From: Flavivirga algicola
GTDB taxonomy: Bacteria > Bacteroidota > Bacteroidia > Flavobacteriales > Flavobacteriaceae
NCBI RefSeq assembly: GCF_012910715.1
Contig: NZ_JABBHF010000009.1
Span: forward strand, 1-64,000
DNA: 64,000 bases
Direction of reading: 5' to 3'
The first letter of the stretch is position 1. Each line of letters begins with the position of its first letter. The notes under the pieces are model-generated. The model searched no databases. It was not told the origin of the DNA and saw only the letters and a program-made list of their open reading frames with translations. Of the stretch, positions 54,057 through 62,235 are shown one piece after another. The position numbers and the translations under genes were made by a program.

Positions 54057-54815
54057 ATGAAAAAAGTTTTTTACGTATTATCGTTTTTGTTAAGCTTTAC
54101 CGTTTTTTCTCAAAACCAAGCATTATTCGAAAAAGCCAATACATTATATAACGAAGGGAAATATGCTGAAGCCATAGATACTTATAATGTCATTTTAGAC
54201 ACTAAGAACCATTCTGCCGATCTGTACTTTAATCTAGCAAATGCGCATTATAAATTGAACAATATAGCTCCCAGTATTTACTTTTATGAAAAGGCGTTAC
54301 AATTAGCTCCTAATGATGCTGACATTAAGAACAATTTGTCATTTGCTCAAAACATGACCATTGATGCTATTGATGTTATTCCCGAGGCAGGTTTCTCTAA
54401 ACTCATAAAAAATATGACTAATACGATGAGTTTTGATAATTGGGCAAAAACAGCAATTGGTTTAGTATTTTGTTTTGTTATTTTATTTCTCGTTTATTAT
54501 TTCGCTTTTTCAACCTTATACAAACGTTTAACATTTATGGGAAGCATCTTGTCATTAATTTTATTATGTATATCGCTTGCTTTCGCATTTCATAAATATA
54601 ATATAGATAAAAAAGACAATCCAGCTATTGTTTTTGTACAAGAAAGCAAGGTGAGAAGTGACCCAAATTCCAAGAGTGAAGAATCCTTTAGATTACATGA
54701 AGGCACTAAGATACAAGTTTTAGAATCATATAATGATTGGAAAAAAATTAAGCTCTCTGATGGCAAAATGGGCTGGATAAATTCAGAAGATATTAAATTG
54801 TTGAACAATATTTAA
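54057..54815 (+). CDS. batE: BatE-like TPR/SH3 domain protein
   Basis: The 252-residue protein has a signal peptide (TVFSQ near residue 19), a TPR region (LFEKANTLYNEGKYAEAIDTYNVIL, LYFNLANAHYKLNNIAPSIYFYEKALQLAP, in pieces), two membrane helices (TAIGLVFCFVILFLVYYFAF and LTFMGSILSLILLCISLAFAF) and a C-terminal bacterial SH3 domain (VQESKVRSDPNSKSEESFRLHEGTKIQVLES, WKKIKLSDGKMGWINSEDI). It closes the Bat operon. Confidence 0.88.
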   Translation: MKKVFYVLSFLLSFTVFSQNQALFEKANTLYNEGKYAEAIDTYNVILDTKNHSADLYFNLANAHYKLNNIAPSIYFYEKALQLAPNDADIKNNLSFAQNMTIDAIDVIPEAGFSKLIKNMTNTMSFDNWAKTAIGLVFCFVILFLVYYFAFSTLYKRLTFMGSILSLILLCISLAFAFHKYNIDKKDNPAIVFVQESKVRSDPNSKSEESFRLHEGTKIQVLESYNDWKKIKLSDGKMGWINSEDIKLLNNI

Positions 54816-54838
54816 TCTTTCTTTAACAAAAAATAGTA

Positions 54839-54846
54839 TATATTTG
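54839..54846 (+). promoter_or_regulatory. Bacteroidetes-type -7 element before the SulP/carbonic anhydrase cluster
   Basis: TATATTTG, a perfect TAnnTTTG, lies 22 nt before the ATG at 54868, the same spacing and sequence as the box at 32931. It separates the Bat operon from the following cluster. No strong -33 element is seen. Confidence 0.5.
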
Positions 54847-54867
54847 TTTTTCAAAATTTTCAATAGA

Positions 54868-55170
54868 ATGTCTAAAAACATAATTTCTATTTGTTTTTCA
54901 ATAATTTTTGTGGCGTTTTTAACGGCTCCCACAATTATTGCTTTTGCAGATGATTCTGTTGATATCTCTTTCTTTTTCGCTTCATCTGAAGAAGAAGAAA
55001 AAGGCAGTAAAAAAGATAAAGATGTCGAACTTCTATTTTTTAACCTCAACGTCAATGAAATAGATTTCGCTTCAAATGAAACAGAAGATGACTTAGAGTA
55101 TTACTTTAAAAACAACTACCCTAAGCCTCATCTAAACCTTATCTCCCCCCCTCCAGAATTACATTTATAG
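54868..55170 (+). CDS. Small secreted acidic protein
   Basis: The 100-residue protein has a signal peptide (MSKNIISICFSIIFVAFLTAPTIIAFA, in one stretch too long to quote fully: ends APTIIAFA) and an acidic mature part (DDSVDISFFFASSEEEEKGSKKDKDVELLFF..., ending SPPPELHL). No family is recognised. ATG at 54868 is chosen over TTG at 54844. It precedes a SulP transporter by about 100 nt and may be part of the same unit. Function is unknown. Confidence 0.65.
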   Translation: MSKNIISICFSIIFVAFLTAPTIIAFADDSVDISFFFASSEEEEKGSKKDKDVELLFFNLNVNEIDFASNETEDDLEYYFKNNYPKPHLNLISPPPELHL

Positions 55171-55268
55171 TAATTCTAAATATTTTATTTATATATAGGC
55201 TTTTTAGCCATTATTTTCAACTTAACCGCTCTTTAATCTTTATTTAAGGAGTAAAAAACTTATTTTTT

Positions 55269-56831
55269 ATGTTTAAAACAATTAAAAATGATTTACCGGC
55301 AAGTATTGTCGTTTTTTTCGTAGCATTACCGCTTTGTTTAGGTATTGCATTAGCAAGTGGGGCTCCTCTTTTTTCAGGATTAATAGCAGGAATTATAGGA
55401 GGTGTTGTTGTGGGTATTTTAAGTGGTTCCCAAATTGGGGTAAGCGGACCAGCAGCAGGGTTGGCAGCCATAGTATTAACATCTATTGGAGCACTTGGTG
55501 GCTTTGAAAACTTTTTAGTAGCAGTTGTACTAGGTGGTGTCATTCAAATATTATTCGGAATACTCAAGGCTGGTGTTATTGGTTATTACTTTCCATCCTC
55601 TGTAATTAAAGGCATGTTAACAGGTATTGGTATCATAATCATTCTTAAACAAATACCCTACTTTTTGGGATATGTTTCAGAAAAAGGTGAGGGTACTTTT
55701 GAACAGATTTTTAATTCATTTACCAGTATTAACTTGGGAAGTACTATCATTGCTGCTATCGGATTAGGAATCCTAATTCTCTGGAATAACGTGTTAAGCA
55801 AAAAAGGGAAGATTTTTCAGCTAATACAAGGCCCGTTAGTTGCAGTTATTGTTGGTATTGTTTTTTACTCAATTTTTGGAACTTCAGACACTTTAGCTAT
55901 TCAAAAAGAAAGTTTAGTAAAAGTGCCTATTCCATCAGATGTATCTTCTTTTTTAGGGCAATTCACATTTCCTAATTTTGGCGTGATTACTCAAGGGGAT
56001 GTATGGATTACGGCATTTACAATTGCACTAGTAGCAAGTTTAGAAACATTGTTGTGTGTTGAAGCTACAGATAAAATAGACCCTCTTAAAAGAGTAACTC
56101 CAACTAACAGGGAATTATTAGCTCAAGGAACAGGTAATATTCTTTCTGGTTTAATAGGAGGGCTACCAATTACACAAGTAATTGTTAGAAGTTCTGCAAA
56201 TATTCAATCTGGAGGTAAATCAAAACTTTCGGCTATTATTCATGGATTCCTTTTAATTATTTCAGTAATCGCTATACCAAAATTATTAAACCTTATTCCA
56301 TTATCTGTACTAGCAGCTGTTTTATTAATAGTGGGTTACAAATTAGCAAAACCAGCTTTGTTTAAAAAGATGTATGATTTAGGCTGGAAACAGTTTATTC
56401 CCTTTACAGTAACTGTTTTGGGTATTGTATTTATAGATTTGTTATACGGTATCGGATTAGGGCTAGGTGTTGGTATTATAGTAATATTATTAAAAAGCTA
56501 TCAAAACTCGCACTTCCTTCATATTGAAGACAAAAGTAATGGTAAGCACAAAATTAAAATGTCTTTAGCAGAAGAAGTTACGTTCTTTAATAAAGGAGCT
56601 ATTTTAAAAGAACTTGACAGCTTACCAAAAGATACTTATTTAGAGTTAGACCTTATTAAAACTAGGTACTTAGATAATGATATTATTGAGATATTAGACG
56701 ACTTTGCATTTAAAGCAAAAGAACGAAATATCGATATAAAACTGGTTTCTAAAAGAGGAACTGTTGAAAACCCCAATAGTTTTGTAGAATTCTTTAAAAC
56801 AAGACCAAAGTCTAAATTAAGTTTAAGTTAA
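55269..56831 (+). CDS. SulP family anion transporter (first copy)
   Basis: The 520-residue membrane protein has the SulP signature region near its start (LPLCLGIALASGAPLFSGLIAGIIGGVVVGILSGSQIGVSGPAAGLA, in pieces) and about twelve helices, then a short STAS-like C-terminal domain (VTFFNKGAILKELDSLP, LELDLIKTRYLDNDIIEIL). SulP proteins exchange sulfate, bicarbonate or other anions. The cluster with carbonic anhydrase suggests bicarbonate, as in cyanobacterial BicA. A universal stress protein gene follows 12 nt later. Confidence 0.88.
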   Translation: MFKTIKNDLPASIVVFFVALPLCLGIALASGAPLFSGLIAGIIGGVVVGILSGSQIGVSGPAAGLAAIVLTSIGALGGFENFLVAVVLGGVIQILFGILKAGVIGYYFPSSVIKGMLTGIGIIIILKQIPYFLGYVSEKGEGTFEQIFNSFTSINLGSTIIAAIGLGILILWNNVLSKKGKIFQLIQGPLVAVIVGIVFYSIFGTSDTLAIQKESLVKVPIPSDVSSFLGQFTFPNFGVITQGDVWITAFTIALVASLETLLCVEATDKIDPLKRVTPTNRELLAQGTGNILSGLIGGLPITQVIVRSSANIQSGGKSKLSAIIHGFLLIISVIAIPKLLNLIPLSVLAAVLLIVGYKLAKPALFKKMYDLGWKQFIPFTVTVLGIVFIDLLYGIGLGLGVGIIVILLKSYQNSHFLHIEDKSNGKHKIKMSLAEEVTFFNKGAILKELDSLPKDTYLELDLIKTRYLDNDIIEILDDFAFKAKERNIDIKLVSKRGTVENPNSFVEFFKTRPKSKLSLS

Positions 56832-56843
56832 AATAAAGGCCTT

Positions 56844-57644
56844 ATGAAAAGCAATAAATATAAGCTATTAGTGCTTTCAGATTTAAAAGACAGCTCTGAT
56901 AATATTATAAAAACTACTGCCAATCTAGCTAAAATGATTGGTGGTGATATTGACCTTTTACATGTAAGAAAACCTGTTGACATTGTTGAAAGTGACAACC
57001 AGTTATCTTCTATGCGTACCATTAATAGAGATTATATTGCTAGTAAAGATCATATTGAAAGTATTATAAAATCTATTGACAAAGCATTAAATATAAAATA
57101 CAGTTTGATTTATGGTAATGTGAAGCAAGAAATAAAAGAGCATATACATAATACGAATCCAGACATTATAGTTTTAGGTAAAAAGCGATTTAATGCCTTA
57201 AAACTTACTGGTGATAGAATTACAAAGTTTGTTCTTAAAAAATACAAGGGTATTGTTCTTATTGCTTCCAATGACAGTGTTTTAGAGCCTAGCAAAAATT
57301 TATCCTTAGGAGTTTTTAATGATTTTGAACATTCAACCAATGAAAATTTAGCAAAAAGTTTAATGGCTTATACTCAAAAGCCTATAAAATCATTTAAAAT
57401 TCAAAAAAATCCAGAAGTCACCAATCAAGATAAAAGTGATACTGCTTTAAATGATACAGTTGAATATATTTTTCAATCAAATGATAATGCCATTGATAGT
57501 CTATCTAATTATGTGTTAAAAAATAATATAGATTTATTATGTATTAACAGAGAAATAGAAGCTTCTAAAAAAAATAAGTTATCATCTTCCAATTTAACTA
57601 ATATTATAAGGAAACTTAACGTATCGTTGTTACTAACCGATTAG
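56844..57644 (+). CDS. Universal stress protein family, two-domain
   Basis: The 266-residue protein begins with a Usp domain: YKLLVLSDLKDSSDNIIKTTANLAKMIGGDIDLLHV (in pieces), then PDIIVLGKKRFNALKLTGDRITKFVLKKYKGIVLIAS. This resembles the ATP-site GxxG...G(S/T) region but the Gly pattern is altered, so ATP binding is uncertain. The second half repeats the fold in weaker form (NIDLLCINREIEASKKN...VSLLLTD). Placed between a SulP transporter and a DUF2490 barrel, it may regulate anion transport. Confidence 0.8.
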   Translation: MKSNKYKLLVLSDLKDSSDNIIKTTANLAKMIGGDIDLLHVRKPVDIVESDNQLSSMRTINRDYIASKDHIESIIKSIDKALNIKYSLIYGNVKQEIKEHIHNTNPDIIVLGKKRFNALKLTGDRITKFVLKKYKGIVLIASNDSVLEPSKNLSLGVFNDFEHSTNENLAKSLMAYTQKPIKSFKIQKNPEVTNQDKSDTALNDTVEYIFQSNDNAIDSLSNYVLKNNIDLLCINREIEASKKNKLSSSNLTNIIRKLNVSLLLTD

Positions 57645-57692
57645 TATTTGAGAATTACAGTTTATGAAATAAAAAGCTAGAAATTATTTTAT

Positions 57693-58370
57693 ATGAAAAA
57701 GAAACTATCTAGAGTTAATATGGTAGTATTAGTAATATTGCTAATGCTACCTGTATTGGCCCAAAGTCAAGACAGTAATTTTGGTAATTGGTTAATTTAT
57801 ATTGGTAGTAAAAAACTAAATAACAAATGGAATCTTCATCATGAGGTTCAATATCGAAATTATGATGCCATTGGAGATTTGGAGCAATTGCTTTTAAGAA
57901 CGGGCTTGGGCTATACTTTTAATGAAGGCAAGAACAATGTATTACTGGGTTATGGCTATATTCTTTCTGAAAATTATGTAGGTGATACAAATAATAAAGT
58001 ATCTGTTAATGAGCATAGAATTTTTCAGCAATTTGTTTCTAAACAAAATATTGGAAGTGTAGTTTTGAGTCACCGTTATAGGTTTGAACAACGCTTTGTT
58101 GAAGACGATTTTAAAATGAGATTTCGTTATTTTTTAGCTTTCAAGATCCCTTTTAAAACTAAGGAAAAAGGAAACAGTAAATTTTATTTATCGGCATACA
58201 ATGAGATATTCTTAAATACCAAAAGTTCTGTTTTTGACAGGAATAGATCTTACGGAGGTTTAGGTTATACTATAAATAAAAATATAAGAGTTGAAGCTGG
58301 TTATATGAACCAGTTTTTTGAAACAACTGGCAGAGATCAATTTAACATAATAACATTTGTTAATTTTTAA
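57693..58370 (+). CDS. DUF2490 outer-membrane protein
   Basis: The 225-residue protein has a signal peptide (MVVLVILLMLPVLAQS) and a DUF2490 barrel: FGNWLIYIGSKKLNNKWNLHHEVQYRNYD near residues 28-56, LLLRTGLGYTF, HRIFQQFVSKQNIGSVVLSHRYRFEQRF and a terminal FNIITFVNF. These are small barrels of unknown role. Its place between two SulP genes suggests an outer-membrane pore or scaffold for the anion-uptake module; that is inference. Confidence 0.85.
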   Translation: MKKKLSRVNMVVLVILLMLPVLAQSQDSNFGNWLIYIGSKKLNNKWNLHHEVQYRNYDAIGDLEQLLLRTGLGYTFNEGKNNVLLGYGYILSENYVGDTNNKVSVNEHRIFQQFVSKQNIGSVVLSHRYRFEQRFVEDDFKMRFRYFLAFKIPFKTKEKGNSKFYLSAYNEIFLNTKSSVFDRNRSYGGLGYTINKNIRVEAGYMNQFFETTGRDQFNIITFVNF

Positions 58371-58452
58371 GTCTTTTAAAAACCTAATAAATTATTTATT
58401 ATCTTATTAGTTTCTTTTCAAAGTTAAACAGTAAATAAAATAATAAATTATC

Positions 58453-60315
58453 ATGAAAAACTTTTTTTCAAATATAAAAGGAGATGCTTTTGGTGGCATT
58501 ACTGCTGGTATTGTCGCATTGCCCTTAGCTTTAGCATTTGGGGTGTCTTCTGGCTTAGGTCCAAGCGCTGGACTTTATGGAGCCATTTTTATTAGTTTTT
58601 TCGCGGCTCTTTTTGGTGGAACAGACACCCAGATTTCTGGACCGACAGCACCAATGACAGCTGTAAGCATGGTAATTATTGCTAGTATTATTGCTGCTAA
58701 CGACGGTGATGTAAATAAGGCTTTACCCCTTATACTAACTGTTTTCTTATTAGCAGGTCTTATGCAGATCGGTTTGGGGATACTAGGTCTGGGTAAATAT
58801 ATAAGATATATTCCTTATCCAGTAGTTTCTGGGTTTATGACTGCTATTGGAGTTATTATCTTAATTACACAAATATTACCTTCAATTGGTTATTATTCGA
58901 AGGAAGATTTAGAGTTTGTAAACGAATTTAAGCCACAAGCAGAAGAAATAATACTTGATAATATTTTGAAGGAAGAGGCCGGGGAGGGTATTTTAGTTTT
59001 AGAAGATTTTAGGGAGACCATTAACAGGGCAGAAAAAATTACCGACGAGGATATTTTAAAAGAAAGTAAAACTTTAGCTGGTAAAGAAGCTTCGGGTGTT
59101 TTAGGAACCCTTAAAGTATTGCCTAGAGCTTTACAACAAATAAATTGGTTAGAATTAATACTAGCTTTGGGAACTATTTTTATCATTTATGGATTTAAAC
59201 GGATTACAAAAGTCATTCCAAGTACTCTGGTAGCTTTAATTGTTATGTCTGGAATAGCCATTGGTTTTGGTTTAAATTACAGACCCATTGAAGAAATCCC
59301 CAGTGGATTACCAATTCCAAACCTTGAAATATTCACTTCGTTCAAGTTAAGCAATCTTACCCCTTATATTTTTACTGCACTAACACTATCCTTATTAGGA
59401 GCTATTGATTCCTTGTTAACAAGTGTTGTGGCTGATAATATGACCAAAACCAAACATAAACCCAATAAAGAATTAGTTGGCCAAGGTATTGGTAATAGTA
59501 TAGCTGCTGTTTTTGGAGGTATTCCAGGAGCTGGAGCCACCATTCGTACAGTAGTTAATATTACTTCAGGAGGTAAAACCAAATTATCTGGTATGATTGC
59601 TGGATTATTGCTTTTTATTATTCTTTTGGGGTTAGGTCCAATAGCGTCTAAAATTCCTGCAGCAGTACTTGCCGGTATTTTGGTTACCGTAGGTATTGGC
59701 GTAATGGATTACAAAGGCTTAAAAGCCATACCAAGTTTACCAAGAGATATAAAATTAGGGCCTTTTAAACTGAGTTCTGAAGTATTGGTTATGTTAGTAG
59801 TACTCATTCTTTCAACTTTTTGGAATTTAGTTTACGCTGTAGGTATTGGTTTAGTTATAGCCTCATTAATGTTTATGAAAAAAATCGGTGATTTAACTGC
59901 CGAACGTTCTGATGTAAAACCGCTTAAGGAAGAATCCTGGGCAGATGAAGTTGGGTTTCCAGATAGCTTAAAAGAAGAAGTTTTTATTAAGCATATTAAG
60001 GGTCCACTATTCTTTGGCTCGACAAGTGATTTCCAACAGTTGGCAGCTCAAATTCCTGATACCGCTGATATCGTTGTTTTAAGACTGGATAGAATGCAAT
60101 ATATGGATCAATCAGGATTATATGCTTTAGAAGATATGTTATTGGATTTAAGAAAGAAAGGGGTTGACTTCCTATTCGTAGATTTATTGAGGCAACCACG
60201 TTATATGATGGAGCGCATCGATATTATACCAGACTTCATCCCTGAAGAACATATATTTGAAACCTTTGATGAATGCATGGTATGGATAAAAGAAAATATA
60301 GAAGATAAGTATTAA
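58453..60315 (+). CDS. SulP family anion transporter with STAS domain (second copy)
   Basis: The 620-residue protein has the SulP core (ITAGIVALPLALAFGVSSGLGPSAGLYGAIF, in pieces; GTDTQISGPTAPMTAV; LPYPVVSGFMTAIGVIIL-like IPYPVVSG) and a full C-terminal STAS domain (HIKGPLFFGSTSDFQQLA, RLDRMQYMDQSGLYALEDML). Between helices it carries an insertion of about 80 residues (146-230) that is charged and absent from the first copy. Bicarbonate transport is likely from the carbonic anhydrase 25 nt downstream; sulfate is the alternative. Confidence 0.9.
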   Translation: MKNFFSNIKGDAFGGITAGIVALPLALAFGVSSGLGPSAGLYGAIFISFFAALFGGTDTQISGPTAPMTAVSMVIIASIIAANDGDVNKALPLILTVFLLAGLMQIGLGILGLGKYIRYIPYPVVSGFMTAIGVIILITQILPSIGYYSKEDLEFVNEFKPQAEEIILDNILKEEAGEGILVLEDFRETINRAEKITDEDILKESKTLAGKEASGVLGTLKVLPRALQQINWLELILALGTIFIIYGFKRITKVIPSTLVALIVMSGIAIGFGLNYRPIEEIPSGLPIPNLEIFTSFKLSNLTPYIFTALTLSLLGAIDSLLTSVVADNMTKTKHKPNKELVGQGIGNSIAAVFGGIPGAGATIRTVVNITSGGKTKLSGMIAGLLLFIILLGLGPIASKIPAAVLAGILVTVGIGVMDYKGLKAIPSLPRDIKLGPFKLSSEVLVMLVVLILSTFWNLVYAVGIGLVIASLMFMKKIGDLTAERSDVKPLKEESWADEVGFPDSLKEEVFIKHIKGPLFFGSTSDFQQLAAQIPDTADIVVLRLDRMQYMDQSGLYALEDMLLDLRKKGVDFLFVDLLRQPRYMMERIDIIPDFIPEEHIFETFDECMVWIKENIEDKY

Positions 60316-60340
60316 TTAAAATTTAATCAGTAAAATAATT

Positions 60341-60970
60341 ATGAAAAACGAAGCAATTACAAAAGCAGTTCAAGATACATTAACACCTGCTAGTGTTTTA
60401 CAAGATTTACTAGATGGAAACAAGCGGTTTATTGAAAATAACATGCAGGCTATCGATCATTCTGCATTGGTAAAACAAACAGTAGGGGGGCAATTTCCTA
60501 AAGCAGTCGTGTTATCCTGTATAGATTCTCGTGTACCAGTAGAAACTGTATTAGATCAAGCTATTGGTGATATTTTTGTAGCTCGAGTTGCTGGAAATTT
60601 TGAAAACATAGATATTTTAGGAAGCTTAGAATATTCTTGTAAAGTAGCAGGAAGTAAATTAATCTTAGTACTTGGCCATGAAAGTTGTGGTGCCGTAAAA
60701 GCTGCTTGCGATGGTGTCGAACTTGGTAATATTACAGATTTATTGGCAAACATCGAGCCAGCTGTAAGACAATCTGCCGATGAGGTTGAAGGTGAAGCCA
60801 ATTCTTCAAATGCAGAATTTGTTGCAAAAACAGTAGAAAATAACGTAAAATTGACTATTGACAGAATTAAGGAAAGAAGCCCTATTTTAAAAGAGATGGA
60901 AGCTGCAGGTGAGATTCAAATTGTTGGTGGTGTGTATATGCTTTCAACGGGTAAGATAGAAATGCTTTAA
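60341..60970 (+). CDS. Beta-class carbonic anhydrase
   Basis: The 209-residue enzyme interconverts CO2 and bicarbonate. Zinc ligands are Cys60 (LSCIDSR, with Asp62 and Arg64 as the conserved dyad), His113 and Cys116 (LVLGHESCGAVKAA). The segment RVAGN is also typical. The protein is cytoplasmic as no signal is seen. It follows SulP-STAS by 25 nt, a pairing that supports inorganic-carbon uptake. A nested inverted repeat follows the stop. Confidence 0.93.
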   Translation: MKNEAITKAVQDTLTPASVLQDLLDGNKRFIENNMQAIDHSALVKQTVGGQFPKAVVLSCIDSRVPVETVLDQAIGDIFVARVAGNFENIDILGSLEYSCKVAGSKLILVLGHESCGAVKAACDGVELGNITDLLANIEPAVRQSADEVEGEANSSNAEFVAKTVENNVKLTIDRIKERSPILKEMEAAGEIQIVGGVYMLSTGKIEML

Positions 60971-60987
60971 TAATTATAGCAAATAAC

Positions 60988-61138
60988 AAAAAGAGTATGT
61001 CTAAGAAGTAATCTATTTGGTCATTCAGAGCGAAGCAAAGAATTTTTTATATTTATAAAAACATATATTATTATATTATTAGAGGTTCTTTATTCTTTAT
61101 TACATTCAGAATGACACCTTTTTAGACAAGCTCTTTTT
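60988..61138. repeat. Nested inverted repeat between convergent genes
   Basis: Outer arms AAAAAGAGTATGTCTAA (60988-61004) and TTAGACAAGCTCTTTTT (61122-61138) pair at 15 of 17 positions. Inside are GGTCATTCAGAGCGAAGCAA (61019-61038) and the partner CATTCAGAATGACACC (61103-61118), a pattern I recall as common between flavobacterial genes. The right arm covers the first bases of the cvpA stop codon. It may act as a bidirectional terminator. Confidence 0.7.
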
Positions 61139-61658
61139 ATGCTTCATTACTCATTTCTTCAGTAGAATCTTCTTCATCACTACCCATAATACTTGGTAAA
61201 ATAGTTGGCACTAACGATTTTACAGGTTTGTAAAGTATAGATGTCTCTAAAGTTTCTTCATCAGTAAACGGGATTGCGCTATTCATTCTATCAAAAACAA
61301 TTAAAATTACACTTAGGATCAAGGCAATTTTAAGACCTCCAAAAAGACCTCCAAGGAGTTTATTTATAATACCAAGAGCTGCAAAATTCGCTAATTTAGT
61401 CAGTGCTTTTCCTGCTAAAGTAATGGCCAAAACAATGATGACAAAAGTAATTGCAAAAGCAGTAATGTTGATAGAGTTCTCATTCCAATCTACTTTACTT
61501 TCTAAAAAATCACCAGCAAAATTGCTAAAATGTATGGCGCCATAAACACCTGCAATTAATGCAACTAGAGAGGCTACTTCAACAAAGAGCCCTTTCATAA
61601 AACCTCGAATAAGACCAAATAAAATAAAAGCAGCTAAAACAATGTCTATAATACCCAT
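61137..61658 (-). CDS. CvpA family membrane protein
   Basis: The 173-residue protein has four hydrophobic segments (IDIVLAAFILFGLIRGFMKG, VASLVALIAGVYGAIHF, INITAFAITFVIIVLAITLAGK, FGGLKIALILSVILIVF) and the CvpA family start GIIDIVLAAFILFGLIRGF. CvpA was named for colicin V production; its actual role is in envelope homeostasis and is not fully known. The acidic C-terminal tail (GSDEEDSTEEMSNEA) is cytoplasmic or periplasmic by prediction. Its stop lies in the inverted repeat shared with the carbonic anhydrase gene. Confidence 0.88.
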   Translation of the reverse strand: MGIIDIVLAAFILFGLIRGFMKGLFVEVASLVALIAGVYGAIHFSNFAGDFLESKVDWNENSINITAFAITFVIIVLAITLAGKALTKLANFAALGIINKLLGGLFGGLKIALILSVILIVFDRMNSAIPFTDEETLETSILYKPVKSLVPTILPSIMGSDEEDSTEEMSNEA

Positions 61659-61733
61659 AGTTAATTAGAATTTAAACAAAGATAAAATAATAGTCACACT
61701 TAGGTTTATTAACTTTGCTACTTTGAATTTATT

Positions 61734-62090
61734 ATGTCTAGAGACGAACAATTAAAAGAACGCTGGCAATTAGTAGTTAAGAAACTATCCGATCAATTTG
61801 CAGATGGAGAAACTTTAGATCTCGATGCTATTATTTATTTAATAGGCGTGCAAGAGCTTGGTCAACTAGATAGAAGTTTTAAAAAAGACCAAAAGCTAGA
61901 CCTTATGCATATAGCTATCTGCAAATTGCTTACACCATACGGATATTACGAACTAGATTTTGTAGATAATGATGGGTGGCCGCATTATAAAACACTCGAA
62001 GCCCTACCACATTTAAAGGCTGGAGAACAAAGCATTTTAATGAAAGAAGCCATTGTAAATTATTTTTTAGAAACCGAATATATTGATTAG
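61734..62090 (+). CDS. Small conserved flavobacterial protein
   Basis: The 118-residue protein (MSRDEQLKERWQLVVKKLSD...) is mainly helical, acidic and without signal peptide or membrane segment. I recall similar proteins next to cvpA and pheS in Flavobacteriia but know no function. The centre has LIGVQELGQLDRSFKKDQKLDLMHIAICKLL (in pieces), followed by GYYELDFVDNDGWPHYKTL. It is divergent from cvpA with 75 nt between starts. Confidence 0.7.
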   Translation: MSRDEQLKERWQLVVKKLSDQFADGETLDLDAIIYLIGVQELGQLDRSFKKDQKLDLMHIAICKLLTPYGYYELDFVDNDGWPHYKTLEALPHLKAGEQSILMKEAIVNYFLETEYID

Positions 62091-62102
62091 TTTTTTGGTG
62101 TT

Positions 62103-62164
62103 ACTTTTTGAAAAAACAAAAAGTTAGACTTTTCATTATACCTTTTTACAAAAAAGTAAAAAGG
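62103..62164. repeat. Twin hairpins with identical A6 loops
   Basis: ACTTTTTG-A6-CAAAAAGT (62103-62124) and CCTTTTTAC-A6-GTAAAAAGG (62141-62164) stand 16 nt apart. Both are perfect stems of 8 and 9 bp with the same six-A loop. They lie between the small conserved protein and pheS and may form a terminator or a repeat insertion. Confidence 0.6.
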
Positions 62165-62235
62165 ATGCCATTCCAATCCTTAACACAAATCCCAATAAAT
62201 TGATTAAATTTGCCATTCATTTTTGAAATGACACC

